A stretch of DNA of 64,000 bases from Eutreptiella sp. 'Long Island Sound 2002' (lineage: Eukaryota; Euglenozoa; Euglenophyceae; Eutreptiales; Eutreptiaceae). Where the stretch lies: contig OZ038378.1 of assembly GCA_964036045.1 (NCBI GenBank), positions 61,987,924-62,051,923 on the forward strand, given 5' to 3'. Both the position numbers and the translations under genes were made by a program. The notes under the pieces are model-generated. The model searched no databases. It saw only the letters and a program-made list of their open reading frames with translations, and had not been told where the DNA came from. This document shows positions 1 to 10,904 of this stretch, piece after piece; positions within the stretch are counted from its first letter, which is position 1; the number at the start of each line of letters is the position of its first letter.

Positions 1-878
1 TTCAAAGCCTCACGCATGGCATCAGGCAAAAGATCTCTGAATGTGGTTCCCACATGTCCCTGCAATGTGCGCACCAGGCTATCACAAATGCCCCGCACTG
101 TTTCCTCCAAGGGAAATTGAAGGGGGGCGGGTCCGCAGGGGGGACGCGGACAGGGGGTGTGGGCTTGGCGGGCTTGGCCTTGGGGGTGGGCTTGGTCGGG
201 GGCTTTGCGGGCTTGCCCTATGCCACCGGCCGTTGTTCCCTCAAGGGCACCTTCGGCAGGATCTGCCGACTCCTCCTCGACAACCAAGGGGTCAGCCTTG
301 TGGCCCCGCCCCGTCAACGGGTCCGCCACCCGCTGAGCAGGGCACTCATCCACACGAGTCTGAATTTCTGTAGGAACATGAGCTCCACCCACACTGGCAA
401 ACCGCTACAAAGAGTGCCAAACCTCCCACTCACCTGCTCCCACACTTGGTAAGTGTATGATCTATGTGCCCGTGTTGTGGCAGCAACACACAAAAATAAC
501 TCCTGACGTGACGGTTTGTGATTGTCTGTGATGCGCAACGGCAAACGGAGTACCAGCAACTGTGGTGGTTGTCTCTTAACTCGCAAACTTCGGCATCGGT
601 ACCAATTAGTCTTCCCCTTTAGAAACAAACGCCGGGACCAGTCCTCTGGACTCCAACCTCGGTTGCACTCACGTGATCGGTTGGGTGTCCACCTCCCCAC
701 TGATCTCTGACGTCACAACCTTGGACTTTGCAACCACCTCGTTTGCCGAAATCGGAACCTTGGGGATCAACACCTCCGCTTCCTCAATGGCATTTCCCTC
801 CACGAGAAGCAGCAACGGCCGGCTGTCCAGTGTCGCCGGCGGCACAAAAGGGTGCTGGTAAACAAACCATGCGGCCAT
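1..878 (-). CDS. Partial unrecognised protein gene, at least 3 exons, runs off left edge
   Basis: I do not recognise the family. The model has exon A 878-673 (ATG at 878), intron 672-462, exon B 461-434, intron 433-405 and exon C 404-1, still open at the window edge. Both introns start GTGAGT and end TAG, and the codon phase is kept across both junctions: exon A ends in codon position 2 and exon B supplies the third base, and exon B joins exon C in phase 0. Exon A encodes a hydrophobic/acidic stretch (for example LLLLVEGNAIEEAEVLIPKV). Exon C is rich in Pro, Ala, Gly and Gln and then becomes more helical near the edge (EETVRGICDSLVRTLQG). Reading straight through 314-700 without splicing also gives an ORF but ends sooner. 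Oddities are the 28-nt exon B and the 29-nt second intron. The start could lie in a further upstream exon, because an acceptor-like TTTGTTTACCAG sits just inside exon A. Confidence 0.5.
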
Positions 879-904
879 ACAGTGGAGCTGGAACCCATTG
901 ACAT

Positions 905-1080
905 GAGCGCTCGAACCCCCTTCCAGCGCTCAAACCGGTGCTTGAAGCCCCACTAGAACCCCCCTTCCAGCACTGGAGCCCCCCTTCCAGCGCTCGAACC
1001 CTCCCCCTTCTAGCGCTGTAACCCCCCCCTTCCAGCAACCCTTCTAGCGCTGGAACCCCCTTCCAGCACCCCTTCTAGCA
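905..1080. repeat. Degenerate short tandem repeat (CCCCTTCCAGCGCTNGAAC-like)
   Basis: About eight imperfect copies of a ~20-bp C-rich unit with the palindromic core CCAGCGCTGG or CTAGCGCT sit in a row. The unit is noncoding and varies in length by the size of its C run. Confidence 0.7.
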
Positions 1081-1768
1081 TAGCACACAGTGTCCATATC
1101 CAACCCGAAACCACAAATCGAAACGAGATGTCACCACACGAGAGCTACCGACGGCTACCTGTTGGCATGCGCACCAATACTCGCCCGCCTCCTTTGGATT
1201 CTCCACTACGAGGCCAGATTCCACAAGGATCATGAGGTCCACAACGTTTTGGGTCTCCCTTGGTTCTTGATGCCATTGTAACACAGTGACATGCGCAGTT
1301 CATCCCCATCGGATTTGCCACTATGGGGTGTGCCGCCAAACCGTCTAGAGCAGATGATGAGGATGGTGCCAGGGTTTGTTCTGAGCAGCGGGAAGCGGGA
1401 ACTCGGTTGCAGTAGGCGCTCCTCCTCATGGGTGTGTGGTCCCAAAAGGGCAGTTCTCCGGGAGGCATGGTGTTGCTTGCACGTCCACGCTCTTGCGCGG
1501 TGACGTGCTCCGGGGGTTGTGGCAGGTGCTGTGTCAAGTCCAGTGTTTCCCAGCGGCATCGGGCATGTGTCGGCGAACGTACATACAGAACTTGGTCGCT
1601 TCGATGCTGAAGGACATTGCGATAGACTACCAAGGGGGGAGTCCGGAGCAGGCGCTTCAAAGAGTTCGGGCGTTGGGGCGGACAGTGTTGCATCGCCGGC
1701 GGAGCAAGTTGCAGTTCCATGGATTTTGCACAGTGGGACCTTCTGGCACATGAAGCATACGGGCGGGG
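1081..1768. other. No confident gene; weak coding-like ORFs on both strands
   Basis: Overlapping ORFs of 60-240 codons exist on both strands but none shows a recognisable domain. The plus-strand frame 1436-1753 (105 aa, containing SPEQALQRVRALGRTVLHRR) has the most protein-like composition. Another plus frame ends in GRGSYVYKV just before the inverted repeat that starts near 1769, which resembles the 3' end of the mirror-image gene at 14.75 kb (PRPSYVYSD). A short gene remnant reading towards the repeat is possible but unproven. Confidence 0.25.
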
Positions 1769-2153
1769 CAGCTATGTGTATAAGGTCTGATGTCTGATGT
1801 CTGATAAGGGATGTTGTGTGTGCGGTCTGTCCAGGAAGATGTCTGATATTCTTATGTACTGGAGGTGGATCTAGGGGTCCAAAGCCCCCCCCCCCCGCCA
1901 TGGTCCACACCAAATTCTTCACAGGAAACCCCCCCCCACCAATCCCCCCCCCACCCATCCCCCCCCCCCCCCACTATCGGGTGCTTTCCAGCCTCCCTCC
2001 CCCCCCCCCCCAAGGAGAAAAGGCGCCACAGAAAACAGAGACCCCCCTGCTTGGAAAGCAATTGCACACCTGTTGTTGACAGTAGTGTATGTGACAACTT
2101 CAATTTGATTCTGATTTTGGTTGTTTGAGCAGACAATTTGTTTGTGTACTTTG
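1769..2153 (+). repeat. Left arm of long inverted repeat (partner 14385-14754)
   Basis: Reverse-complementing 14385-14754 reproduces this segment nearly throughout. The shared order is CAGCTATGTGTATA, a GTCTGATG-rich stretch, a C-tract region with GTCCACACCAAA, then CACTATC-GGTGCTT, then CAATTGCACACCTGTTGTTG, then ATTCTGATTTTGGTTGTTTG, ending in AGCAGACAA-TTGTTTGTGTAC. C-tract lengths differ between the arms. A 22-bp GTCTGATGT-type motif lies in the same orientation in both arms (1785-1806 and 14705-14726). The arms could be transposon ends or two copies of one gene-3'-end repeat in opposite orientation. Confidence 0.8.
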
Positions 2154-2194
2154 GGAAAGGGGAAAGGGGAAAGGGGAAAGGGGAAAGGGGAAAA
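2152..2194. repeat. (GGGGAAA)n minisatellite
   Basis: Six consecutive copies of a 7-bp GGGGAAA unit lie directly inside the left inverted-repeat arm. Confidence 0.9.
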
Positions 2195-2437
2195 TGTGGG
2201 ACCAGGAAAAGTGGGAAAATTGAACAACCACCACACAAAAAAGGCAAATGGGAAACATCTCAAGGGATTGCATCATGACCATTGCAATCAGCATCAGTTA
2301 AATTCAGATCCACAAATAAAATGGTCGTGGTAATGCCACAGAACATCAAATCAAATGTGCAAACAGGGAAAATGGGAAAAATCTTCGAAGACAGCACGCA
2401 ACAACAAAAGGGCACATGCAAATACGTGGGCATCCTC

Positions 2438-5400
2438 TCATTCATCGATGAGTCCATCCATGTCATCCACTGGCTGCGAGCAACTGGGCTGGGAGCTGCT
2501 TGGTGGTGCCGCAGAACGGGTGACACGGTCCGTGTCCGGCACAAAGGCATCCCATTCTTCCAATAATGGCAACGCATGCTGCGTAGCAAGGTCCCGCAGT
2601 TCCTGCCGATCGCTGTTACCTGCCACCTTCACACCAAGCACATCCAGACAGTTCAACAGCGCCCCCTTTGACCAATCACGCAGCCTGCCATTCTGCGTGG
2701 CCATCACTAATTTCGCCTGCATCGTGGCCACACCACGCCTCTTATTTGGGTTCCGTGGTGTGGCCAATTCGTCTGCACTATTGTTCTCCCCCTCATCACA
2801 GACATCATCTACAACATTCACCACCGAGTTCCCACAAGGACGTGGCCTTGCGCAAAAGCGTGCATGGCACACAAGACATGTATTGCACCAGATGCGAACC
2901 TCCTTCTTGCATGTGGCACACTCCATACCTCTGCGAAAAGTGATGAAGTCATGGTTGCCAGCATGCGAGTCAAGGGTCCCATCAGGTGCAACAATGCTGA
3001 CCACATCTGCCTGGTGCCGTTCTGTACCCTTTCCTAAGGTGCCGCTGAGCTCAGTGGTGTACCCGGCCCTCCAAAGAAGGGCAGGCTGTCACCATCATCA
3101 GCCACTGCTTCATTACCTTGCAGACATTGAAGCATTGCAGCCTCCACAGATTCTCTGTCCCCTACCTTCTTTTGAAACCCTCTGTCTTGGGCGCAGATCG
3201 AAGCGTGCATGGGCAGCCAGGTGGCGTGCCGAGCAACGCCTTGTCCCTTTGCCCATTGCTGTAAAGGGGGCAAGTTGGAATGGAATGCCATGCACATGCT
3301 CAGGACATGTGTCTCCACAGTGTCATGCATACTACTGCAGATCCTCCCACGCAAAGAGATGGCACGCTCTACTGCAGCTTCAGCGGGGCAATGTGTTCGC
3401 AATAATGCGAGAACGCGCCACACGTTCCCCCACTGTGCATGTGCCCTTTCAGGTGCCAGTGCCTCCCACATCTTGGACATTTGCACAGTTGCAAAGTGCT
3501 GCACCATGTGCTCCTTAAGGCCTTCCCACTCTACCAAGGCACGGTCACAGTTCACATTGGCTGCACCCAACTCTTCTTGGTGTGAAGTCATGAACTGACG
3601 CAACTGCTCCACCCCATATGCAGCACGCTCATTGACCGGGAGGGCAACGAAACGGCCATGGTCCAACAAGACTGCGCACTCCAACACCCCCCTGGGGTCA
3701 ATGGTTGCCTGCCCCTCCTTGATGCATGCAAGCAACACATCGGTCACTGCACGCGCCTGAACGCCCGGAAAAGGAGGGGTTGTTGCACACTTCTGCCCAC
3801 CTGAATCAAACGGGACCAACTGCACACCACGCCACGCAACAGTTACAGTCTGCTCCTTGAATTGCAACCACCCTGGACCCTCCTCGCGAGCCACCCTCTG
3901 CAACCGGGCTTCTACCATACCTGTTGCACTGGCTAAGTGTGCACCAGTGGCCGCACGTAGTTGCGCCACACTGTTAAAACACCGCATGCCATGCAGGATG
4001 TCCCCGTAGACCACCCCCCATGCAAGCAAACTGGCATCATGGCAGTCCTCCCGCACATCCTCCTCCTTGGTAGAATGCTCCACCTTCGATTCCAAGTGTC
4101 CTGCCACCCAAGGGACATTGGCCAAAAAAGCAGTGTTGCGCCGTGCATGCGCCTGTGACCACCTGATGCGATGACTTGTGGGGATGAGCTGCAAGCCACT
4201 ACGTTTATCCTGCACATGCCTTTGCACACACTTTTGCAACTCCTTCCACTGCCGTGCCCCATTGTACAAGCCTCGTTGCCGATTGACGGCCGCCAAGTAA
4301 TCAACATGGGTTGGGCCAGCAGCCTCCAATGCAAGACCCAACTTGCGCTGCAACACATGGCACGGCTCACCCAAGGGTGTCATCAACACTAACCACTTCC
4401 CAATCAAGGCGAACACATTGCTCTCAATGTGTGAGACATCAACAACCTGCCGTGCACTGGCACCCCGCACACCAACGTTAGAAGCCCCGTCCACTGCAAA
4501 GGTCACTAGCCTCTTTGCCCACCAATCACGGTCAAGATTCCAGGACATTCGGACGCATTCTAGCTGCGTTGAAACCTCATGCGCATCACCACAGGCCACA
4601 TCCACCACACCAAGGAACACCTCACACATGCCCCCAGGGCCAGTCCCCGGGAAAATTAGCAGAATGGCGTACTCATTGATGCGATGCCTCTGCCTTTCCG
4701 AGCCGTCAAGCAACACTGCAATGAACGTTGCGAGGAATAGGGCATGCGTTACCTCATCCTGCATGGCATCATGCATTGCGGCAATAGCCTTCTCAACTAT
4801 CCACCGCCGTGATGCATGGTGCCTAGGGGCGGATGTCAGAGAACAGTGCAGAAGGATGCGCTCACTTATAGCACGGATGGAAGTGCACATGCGTAACCCT
4901 ATATACACCTCAACCAACCGTGACAGAATGGCTGCCTCAGCATCCGACACTGCCACACCAATGTCCATGGCTTCCCCCCTTACGAACACAACGGTCGCTC
5001 CCACCACCACACCTGTGGCAACAGCAGTGGGGCACAATGCGCGATACCGCTCTGCACAATGCAGCTTGAAACTGTCCTCAGCCAATCGGTGGTGGTGCCC
5101 TGGCCTATGCAGATTCTTTCGGTTTGATGTTGTGCCACGTGATAACCCCAAGTGGCTTTCCAACACCTCCTTCCACCACGTTTTTGGGCCGGAGGTCTTC
5201 ATGCGCATCCCTACAGCATATGTTCCCAATACCAGGGCTTCACTTTTCTTAGGGGGACGCGCCACCCCAGGAATACCACACACGTTTGCCCACGCACAAC
5301 ACACACACTCAACACCCCCACTTGTCGTGAACTGATACTGCCAATGAGCGGCTACAAACATTTGTAGTGTCTTTGGACCACTGTCCAGTTGCATGGGAGT

Positions 5401-5856
5401 GGCCTGCATCAACACGCACAATGCGTCCTTCCCCGATGCGGCAAATGCAACAGACCTCAACCTGTCTTGCTCGACTGATTGTGCCACTGAGGATTGTGAC
5501 ATGCCATGCTCTGCATGCCGCGCATCCCACTCTTTTGCATGCCGTGCTCTCAGTTGCATCTGGTGTGCTTCAACACGCACTCTCAAATGCCTTGCCACTC
5601 GCACCTTGCGCTTCTGCAGCAAGTGTGCCACTGCCTCAACAAATTCTGAGGACGTCTGTAGCGGCGCCGAGGCAGCCACACACATCTCATTAGGCATGCT
5701 CTGGGCATGCGTACTCATGTCCCCTACCCTGGAAGCACTCTGTGTTGCAGTTGGGGAAGGGGGGGGTGCATCTTGTGCCAGCGCCATGGCTGGCACAGAG
5801 GCGTCCATAGGCACGCTCTGGGCATGCATAGGCCTGTTCCTGATGTACCCCACCAT
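2438..5856 (-). CDS. hAT-superfamily transposase-like protein with C-terminal zinc ribbon and SAP-like domain
   Basis: Two exons: 5856-3063 and 3006-2438 (TGA). The 56-nt intron 3007-3062 (GTACACC...GGCAG) is inferred. It removes the TAG at 3034 and joins the frames in phase, giving about 1,120 aa. ATG at 5856 was chosen over an in-frame TTG at 5877. After a low-complexity N-terminus comes a Cys/His region (VECVCCAWANVCG...HRPGHHH), a possible degenerate BED/TTF-type DNA-binding finger. The hAT-like core follows: IAVLLDGSERQ (first Asp), TFAVDGASNVG (second Asp) and PCHVLQRKLGLAL. The C-terminal dimerisation signature is AAVERAISLRGRICSSMHD. Exon 2 adds a CxxC/CxxC ribbon (ECATCKK...WCNTCLVCHARFC) and a SAP-like helix pair (LRDWSKGALLNCLDVLGVKV). 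It is the longest intact frame in the window and lies inside the 1.8-14.7 kb inverted repeat. A domesticated ZNF862-like hAT derivative is the alternative. Catalytic competence is not proven. Confidence 0.7.
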
Positions 5857-5935
5857 TTTGGGGTTGTAGACCCCCAAAATATTTGACGGAACCCCTTCCG
5901 TGGAATATTTTGGGGCTGTAGACCCCCCAAATTGT
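5856..5935. promoter_or_regulatory. Nested palindrome at the 5' end of the transposase gene
   Basis: TTTTGGGGTTGTAGACCCCC at 5857 is repeated as TTTTGGGGCTGTAGACCCCC about 45 bp on, each copy being a small hairpin. Between them lies a third hairpin, GACGGAACCCCTTCCGTG, flanked by inverted AATATT. It overlaps the predicted start codon region. It could be a transposase-binding or terminal site, or the promoter; the role is inferred from position only. Confidence 0.45.
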
Positions 5936-6224
5936 CATGTATTGTCCTGTATCATTGTTGAACGGCAATTATCGTTGGCGTGTCTTCAACCTCCTTTTTG
6001 GGCATCCCCAGCCTGAAGACCTTGGAGACCTCCTTCAATCTTGGGCAGTCAGGCATGGGCACATTCGTACCGTAGCGGACAAACATAATGAACGCACAGT
6101 GCAGCAAACCTCGTGGTGATCACATGTGTGTACTCTTTCCCGCTGGTGCTGTGGCTGGTACTGTTGTGATGTGGCAGGGATGGTCAGAGGCCATGGGTCA
6201 ATGCATGTTCTTCTACATACAGGG
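5936..6224. other. Spacer between transposase and helicase genes
   Basis: I see no gene, repeat or RNA feature here. Short ORFs on both strands have no protein-like signal. Confidence 0.4.
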
Positions 6225-9200
6225 TTAGTGGCGGCCCAAAATGTAATCTTTCACCCCGTGGGGCAGCTTGCGCCACCCACATTTGGGGGCTTCCTCCTCG
6301 TGCACCGGAATTGGTGCACACACCCCAAGGTCCCCAGGGCAAGGGTGCACACCATGGAGCTGGGGCGCCACGTACACACCAATAGGGGTGCGGAATTCCG
6401 CACACAAGAACGGCAGGGAATCCAAGCAGGCGTACGCGTCCTTAACAAGGGCAGAAGGATCGTGCGGTACGCCCCTACTGTCTCCTTGTTGCTGTACTTT
6501 TGCTTGTAGAAGAGGGGCCTTCCCACCAGGTGCTGGACGAGTCGGTGCTCCCACACGTCAAGCTTGGATGTGTGGGTTACCCTCACCAGCCCCCCCCCGG
6601 TCCCCCTCTCCCCTGTCCCCTTGTCCATCGTCCTCAACCAAGACGTACGGGAGCGCCCATTCGGTGAAGTGAGGCAGGATGACCCCCAGAAGGCGGGGTT
6701 TCACAATGTTCCCCCGTGCATCCCTCAGAGAAACAGACACCTCATCCTTCCGATTGTTGGCCATGATGCGCTCAAAGTCAAGCAACTGATCCGCAGTGCC
6801 TGGTGAATACCCCCATGGGTCCCGTGCCCTCTTGTGCCTCCTCCATGGCTTCCACAGCCAGTGCCCCACCACCCCCCCAGCCAACCGGTAGATTGTGCCA
6901 CGCACAATGTTCTCCACAGTTGCGGCCTCCCTCAGAACCCCTGCCAGCTCAAGAGTGTAACTCACAGTCCCAGAGGCTGCTTCCCACTGCATCGCGTGCA
7001 GTGCCTCGAGCCATACACCAGGGGTGGGGTGGGTGGTCCACGGTGCAAACTGCCCGAAGAGGTGCAGCTCCGACTGCGCACTGCAGGTCAGGGTGTTTGA
7101 CCGCCAGATGTCGTGCATGATCCCTGGTGTCGTGGACACCGGGGAGGCCAGGATCACTGGGGCTTGCAGCCCCTGAAACCTATCGAGGGTCGCTACCGTT
7201 CTGAGGAGGTTTACATGATGGGTGTGCCACTTGCAGCCAACACACGCCACGCAGTGTTTCAGCCACACCATCCGTGCATAGTGAGTCGTCACTACCGCTA
7301 CCGACTGTGCTGGGTAGGTCCCTTTCCTGGCAGCATACTCCAAAAAATGGCACACCAGCAGACCCTCCTCCATGCTCAAGCCCCCCTTGTTCGGCAACAC
7401 CGGATCCATTCCCAGGGTGGCCCATGCTTCCCCTACGTCGTGCCACATTCTACCTAGGTCCTGTGCACTCAAAGTCTGCTCCAACTCCCCCCGCCAGGGG
7501 GACCCAGCGAGGTCCACAATGCGGATGGACTTGTTCAGGATGGGGTCGGGGAGGGGGTGCTCAAATGAGTGGTAGTGGCCAACTGCCCCCCCGGTAAACA
7601 AGGCACGCATGACCGTGGCCAGCGGCTGGGTCATCCGGTACTGTTGTAACAAGGTACTGGCCCGGCAGCGCGTGCGGTACAAAAAGAATTGCAAGGTGCT
7701 GGTGGTGCAAAACCGATGCGAATCATGCCAATCCACTTCCGGGCCAGGACCGTCCCTTACAACATTGTTGTACCTGAAGGTGGCATCCGATGGCCATGCC
7801 TCTCTGTTGGGGACTACCTCAAGCTTCTGAGCCTCACACTGACTTGCCAAAAGCTGGACGTGGGTGTAGGGCCGCAACTGCCCTAGGGTCATCACACAGC
7901 AGACATTGGCTGCCCATGGCGGCCAAGTCCAGGCCTACAGGGATGCTGTGCCTCGACGCCTCATCCACAAAGCTGAACGCGAACCTGGTTTTTTCCTGCC
8001 CTTTCCCAAGCAGCATCTTGTGCCGGTTAGCAACCATCCCAGCCTTGGCAAACAGCACACGGCAGGAGTTGAGGGCACATTTGAGGGTAGGCTTGCAACC
8101 TGGGGTCTTGCCCAAGGTCTTCTGCACCTCCTCCTGGTCGAAGGGTGCCAGGCCTGTTGGGGCAGTAGCCCGTTGGGCTCGGAGGCGCAACCAGGGGGCT
8201 GGGTGGTCGCCAAGCACTCTCTGACGAAACACACTGTCCTTGTAACACTCCTCGTGAACGCGTGCCAACAACATGTCGACTTGTGCGTTCGTGGGTGCAG
8301 TCACCAACACGCATGCGCGGGGTGGGGTATCTGACTCAGGTGCCCCCACCTTCCTGCCCATGTTCCACGTACTCCGGTCAGCAGGTACAGGGTTCTGGGC
8401 GACCAGGAGGCCTTGCTGCCATAGCACGGCCTTGATGCATGCCACCAAAGTCTGCGGCTTCCCTGTGCCAGCACCACCAGTCAATGCTGTGATGCATGAC
8501 TCATCCAACACCTGCCGCACAGCCAACGCCTGTCCGGGATTCAGCCCGTGCTGTTTCACAAGGTGTTTCAGGATGTCCTGGTCCTCGGTCGACAGGGGAG
8601 GCGTGTCCCTCGGTTCGGCCCGCATGTTTGCCAGCAGTTTGGGCCACGCTTCTCCGTTCTGGATCTCCCTACGCAAGGTCTAAAAGGCACCTGTGTCGGG
8701 GACAACCTTACACCAATAGGTGTCAGTGAGATTGGTGCGTGGCTTATTGGCACAGCTGATCCAAACACGCTGTCGTGAGATGCCATCTCCATGCACCCTC
8801 GCCTCGAAGTCCGGCTTGTTTTTATCCCAGTGGTGGTTGCTGGAGATCCAGCCACGCACCATGTCACCATCGGACAGCTCATAGGTGCCCCAGACCTCCA
8901 TTAGGGAGGCCCATTGTGGCGGTGGGGGAGCATTCCCATCCCCATCGCCATCACCGTGGGGCCACCATCGCTCAAAGGCCAGGCTCCGCTTGGTGCCGTT
9001 CTTGTCTGCCCACACCTCAGCGGCCGCCATCTCATGGACGGTGTACACCTCTGATGCTTTGGTCACGAACTTGTCGCGGTCAAGCCAGAGTTGCGTAAAC
9101 CCTTCGACAAGGTTGTCATCGGGCCCGTAGTCCATGTTGTTCAACGTGGCCGTAGTGGACAACAGTGTTGGCTGCTGTGGCTGAGCAGCACATGGTGGTT

Positions 9201-10834
9201 GTGAAGAGGGTTGAGCTCCTTGTGGCGCACCTGAGTCGACCGGCGCCATGGCCGGGACAGGGGCGGATTGCTGCGGCTCTTGGGCACGCATTGCTGGTGC
9301 AGAGGGTTGGGTACCGTGTGGCGCGCCCGAATCAGCCGGCGCCATGGCCGGGACAGGGGCGGATTGCTGCGGCTGGGGGGCACGCATTGCCGGTGCAGAG
9401 GTTTGGACACCCTGTGGCGCGCCCGAGTCCACCGGCGCCATGGCCGGGACAGGGGCGGATTGCTGCGGCTCAGGGGCGGCAATGATGGTGGTTGTGCCGA
9501 GGGTTGCGGTGGGATCATGACGAAATCCACACCCCCCGGTGGCGGCTGGGGCGGTGCGTGTGGGGGGGCAGAGGGTCGCGCGCCCCTGTCAGCCGGCGCC
9601 AGGGCCGGGACAGGGGCAGAGTGCAGCGCCTCTGGGGCGCGCGGTTGGGGTGCCATTGCCTTTGGGGGGGCAGAGTGCGGCGCGCCCCTGTCAGCCGGCG
9701 CCACGGCCGGGACAGGGGCGGACTGCGGCGCCTCTGGGGCGCGCGGTTGAGTTGCCGGTGCCTTTTTGGGGGCAGAGTGCGGCGCGCCCCTGTCAGCCAG
9801 CGCCAGGGCCGGGACAGGGGCAGACTTTGGCGCCTTTGGAGCGCCCGGTTGAGTTACCGGTGCCTTTTCGGGGGCACATTGCGGCGCGCCCCTGTCAGCC
9901 GGCGCGCGGGCCGGGACAGGGGCGGAGGCGCGCGCCTCTGGGGCGTGCGATGGTGATGGTGATGGTGATGGTGGTGGTGCCGTTGCCTTCGGCTTCGGCT
10001 TTGCACCATACTTGGTCTTGGCGAGCCATTTTGGAGCCATTTGGAAGAGTGCCCTACGAGTAAGAGACGCTCGGCGCACACTGCCCGAAGAGCTGGAGTT
10101 CGAACGTCTCGCCGAAGTCTGGGGTCGCTGCAGGGGGGCTTGCGCAGGGAGCAATGACCCAAATTGCGGGGGGGCGGACTGAGACGCACGCCGCTCGAGC
10201 AATGAACCGTACTGCGGGGTGGGGCATGGCCGCTTTGGGGCGGGAGCCAGTGGGAGGAGTGAGGTACGGCGGTGCCTGCTATACTGGGTCAGCGTCACCT
10301 GATCGCTTGGTGGAGGGGGCAGCGGCCGACGCGGCACAGGTGGCGGGGCTGGCTTGGGGATACGGGGGGGTTTTGGGGTGGGACACAGGATTTCAAGTAC
10401 CAATGCTGCATGCTCCTCTCCCTGCTGAGGAAATGCGAACGACTAATTCGCATGCCCTCCTGCCACACCCGCAGGGGGTTTTTCTTGGGCTGCTGCACAG
10501 CAAACCGGTACATCGCTCGGCGGTTCAGCACCCCGTCTACAAAGTACTGGACCCCACCCCCGTGATTTCCTCGGATGAGCTGCAGTGTTTTGGCACTATA
10601 GGGCCCGTGTACAGTGGGCTTTGGGGGGGTGGGCGGGTCCTTGGGTACGTACTTAGGGGGTTGCGGGGGGGATGGCGGTGGCACGGCAGTGCACATCACG
10701 GCCTCCTCCACGGCTTCCAGGGCTACCACATATGGGGTTGGGTTAATGTGGGGTCTGCGTGGAGGACTTACGGGCGTCAGAGAGGTTGTTGGTGCACGGC
10801 GGGGTGAAGGGGGAGAGGCAGGCGGTGTTGGCAA
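6225..10834 (-). pseudogene. UPF1-type superfamily-1 helicase with long Pro/Ala-rich N-terminus, frame-broken
   Basis: Read from 10834 downward. An N-terminal module (10834-10404; PPKYVPKD... VQYFVDGVLNRRAMYRF) is followed by a Pro/Ala linker with ~120-bp repeats. A pre-helicase region (GPDDNLVEGFTQLWLDRDKF) follows, then the SF1 core: GLNPGQALAVRQVL (Q-like), TALTGGAGTGKPQT (Walker A), CVLVTAPTNAQVDMLL (Ia), FSFVDEAS (II), GQLRPY (III-like), LLQQYRM (IV) and TLDRFQGLQAPVILAS (V). The C-terminus carries on to about 6225 (YACLDSLPFLCAEFRTP). The frame is broken at least five times: near 10400, near 9440-9150, an in-frame TAG at 8680-8682, a 1-nt slip near 7890 (between LLCDDP and GQLRPY), and at C-runs near 6600 and 6470. 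Some breaks could be unrecognised introns (a 27-nt GT...TTTTAG would remove the 8680 stop). The Walker A Thr is replaced by Pro (GKP). The family is clear; a functional product is unlikely. Confidence 0.7.
9200..9935 (-). repeat. ~120-bp tandem repeats encoding Ala/Pro-rich linker
   Basis: About six degenerate copies of a GC-rich unit contain GGCGCCATGGCCGGGACAGG or close variants. In the helicase gene (minus strand) they read as blocks such as SAPVPAMAPVDSGAPQ. The reading frame switches between two of the copy groups, as expected from slippage or unequal exchange in a tandem array. Confidence 0.75.
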
Positions 10835-10904
10835 TGGAGGCTTGGGGGAGGCCAGTTCGCTGAGATACTTCTCAGCATCAGAGTCCCACGGTGGCGCATA
10901 TATC

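Noticed and set aside
1145-2294. Long Pro- or Gly-rich ORFs across the C/G tracts near 1.2-2.3 kb
   Set aside because: They are translations of homopolymer C runs and GGGGAAA repeats, and change frame with tract length between the two inverted arms.
3007-3062. TAG at 3034 as the true end of the transposase
   Set aside because: The zinc-ribbon and SAP-like frame directly downstream joins in phase through a GT-AG intron that removes this stop, so a longer protein is preferred, though the shorter form is possible.
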